DNA of 64,000 nucleotides from Spirodela intermedia (lineage: Eukaryota; Streptophyta; Magnoliopsida; Alismatales; Araceae): contig LR746270.1 in NCBI GenBank assembly GCA_902729315.2, positions 7,449,221 to 7,513,220 of the forward strand, given 5' to 3'. Both the position numbers and the translations under genes were made by a program. Below are positions 62,216 through 64,000 of this stretch, piece after piece. A model generated the notes under the pieces. The model ran no database searches, was not told the origin of the DNA, and was given only the letters and a program-made list of their open reading frames with translations. Position 1 is the stretch's first letter, and every line of letters starts with the position of its first letter.

Positions 62216-64000
62216 CTGCAATGAAAGAAAGACATTCATATGTAAAGACAACAAAGGGAGTCATTTCAGAAAATAAAAAAAATGACAGAAATTCCTGAAT
62301 AACCAAAGAAATCCTAACGCTAAACACAACAATTCAGGCCTCGAATGTTCCAGAGTGCGAATAAATCATTTACTTCGGTACATAACTATTAAATAAATTA
62401 TAGATACAAAAAGAACCTAAATCCATTGTTCGTCACAGAAATTACATCAGACAAACATCTTGCAAAACAAATAACCAAAGGAAACCACGTTAATTTTCTT
62501 CTACAATGGATTGAAAGTGCAGTAAAAAATGAAGTTTTTGAATATCAGATACTAATTCCCATACAGTAGAAGGGGAAAAAAGTTTGTAGACTATTAGAGA
62601 TATCAAACTATGCAACTAAAGTGACCATTTGGAGATTGGCAAGCATCAAGCCAAAGAGGCAGAATCAAGGGAGTAGATCAATGCCACGGATGAGACACTT
62701 TATTTGACAGAAATTTTTCTGCACCAGACCATTTGACAGAAATTATAGTTTACTTTTTCTCTGGAATGAGAAAACACCACAAGGGGACACGTGGGAGCCA
62801 ACCTCAAAGCAGTGTCTTGAGAATTTTCACAAAGTTCATGATCATTAATCATCATCATAGTCCAAGATGCAACTAGTAGGATTATGACACATGGATTCAA
62901 TCCAAGCATCAAGTCTATCATGTCACATCTTCATTCTTCATGGAAGTCCAACACTTTAGGTATGCCAAAAGTTGATACTGAAAGCAGGTAGTATAACCTG
63001 GAAGTATTCAGTTTTCCACTGACCATCAGCATATCGCCTCTTGCTCCCCAATTTCATATCATTGATGATACAACGTTCAAAATTTTAGAGCTGATAAAGA
63101 CAAAAGGTATGATTTACTGTTGATCCTATTCACAGATGAAGAGTAACATGGAAATCATTTACTTTTTCACCATCCTAGCTAGCCTTGGGCTTCACAGATT
63201 AGACCAGGAAAGGGATTTGTTGGAGTCCGGCCCTGAAGTCCAGACGTGCCATCCCATTCATCTCTCACTCTCTCTTTCTCTCCTTTCTTCCTGTCCCCTT
63301 CTTTCGTACCCTCCCATCCCCCCCCTTCAAAATCATGGCAGAATCTTCCTTTCCAGGTCACATTAAAGGTTACTTCCACTATGTTGACAGGAACGAATAA
63401 AGTGTTCATCATATTAATAATCCATCGAAATCCAGATAATTGAAAGCCTGGGTAAAACAGCCTTGACAGCTTAGGGAAAAGTTCAAAGATCTGAAAACTT
63501 CCCAAAGGAGATATAAAAGTTTTGTATTGCTAAAATAATGTCACCATAACTTGGGGCCCATCGACCACATATGCCCCTTGAAAATCTGATCAAATGAGAG
63601 AAATAAAATCATATAAGGTCGGTAAGGGGCGATGTGCCCAAATATTTCGAAAGAAAAATTTAAAAAAAATATGTAAAGACAACTTTTAGACTATAAAAAA
63701 TTATAGACAGATATAAACGCCCGTATCACCTATTACTTCTTAAGCTATAACTTCCAAGGGATCAAGAAAGTGAAGCTCACAGTCCTATCATAGGTGATAC
63801 GGGCATTTTAACTTTCCAGTCAAGCTCACAGTCTTTAACAGACTTATTTGAGGTAATTGCGACTCAAATTTCCAAAATATGAGCAAGATAACAATTTATA
63901 TTTTGAGAACGCAACAAGCATTTTTTCTTTGTTATGCTTACATAGGGACGTAAGGAATGAATAATAAGGCCATTACTGTCAGTGCTGCTCAAAATCAAAC
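62216..64000. other. Upstream intron of the THUMP gene to window edge
   Basis: No minus-strand sequence resembling the expected N-terminal motifs of TAN1/THUMPD1 proteins was found here, so the first coding exon is probably past the right edge. Contains an inverted repeat at 63719-63804 and a T/C-rich stretch near 63250-63340. Confidence 0.45.
63719..63804. repeat. 15-bp inverted repeat (possible MITE or hairpin)
   Basis: GCCCGTATCACCTAT at 63719-63733 is matched exactly in reverse complement at 63790-63804, with a 56-base loop. AGCTCACAGTC is also repeated directly next to it (about 63774 and 63825). Confidence 0.75.

Noticed and set aside
1-64000. tRNA genes, rRNA, CRISPR arrays, bacterial or organelle inserts
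   Set aside because: No cloverleaf with a GGTTCRANNCC arm, no spaced identical repeats of CRISPR type and no rRNA core sequence was seen on reading both strands.

Overview
The window is nuclear DNA of a flowering plant. Genes are split by long AT-rich introns with GT-AG borders, the proteins match plant families (STIG1-like secreted protein, plant THUMPD1/TAN1 homologue, plant-type aminotransferase-like fusion), and Ty1/copia and LINE fossils lie in introns and between genes. I cannot name the species; the long introns and many copia relics would suit a medium-to-large genome such as that of a woody dicot. All calls come from reading translations and splice borders by eye, with no database search.

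Layout. 1-758 (+): last three exons of a small membrane protein I do not recognise. 759-8476: gene-poor, with an LTR fragment and several LINE reverse-transcriptase pieces. 8477-29098 (-): a 19-exon gene for a 575-residue protein joining a sulfotransferase-like P-loop domain to a fold-type IV PLP aminotransferase (branched-chain aminotransferase-like); introns 7 and 12 carry copia remnants in the opposite orientation. 29099-30875: an intergenic region shared by two diverging genes, rich in CT/GA tracts. 30876-45687 (+): a 14-exon alpha/beta hydrolase of 573 residues with a long serine-rich tail containing a ubiquitin-interacting-motif-like helix; intron 7 holds the 3' end of a copia element. 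46200-49090: a minus-strand copia relic split by a 1.4-kb insertion of unknown type. 50144-50596 (+): single-exon, cysteine-rich STIG1-like secreted protein. 50597-56907: AT-rich, no gene seen. 56908-62215 (-): five 3' exons of a THUMPD1/TAN1-like tRNA-acetylation adaptor whose start lies beyond the right edge.

The genes are functionally unrelated, as is usual in plants. The one regulatory link suggested by position is the divergent pair (aminotransferase-like and hydrolase), whose start codons are 1.78 kb apart. No CRISPR array, rRNA or tRNA gene was seen. The least explained items are the 1.4-kb nested insertion at 47120-48541, the mirror-image TATA hairpin at 29518-29596 and the frame-preserving, stop-containing intron of the hydrolase at 42621-42707.
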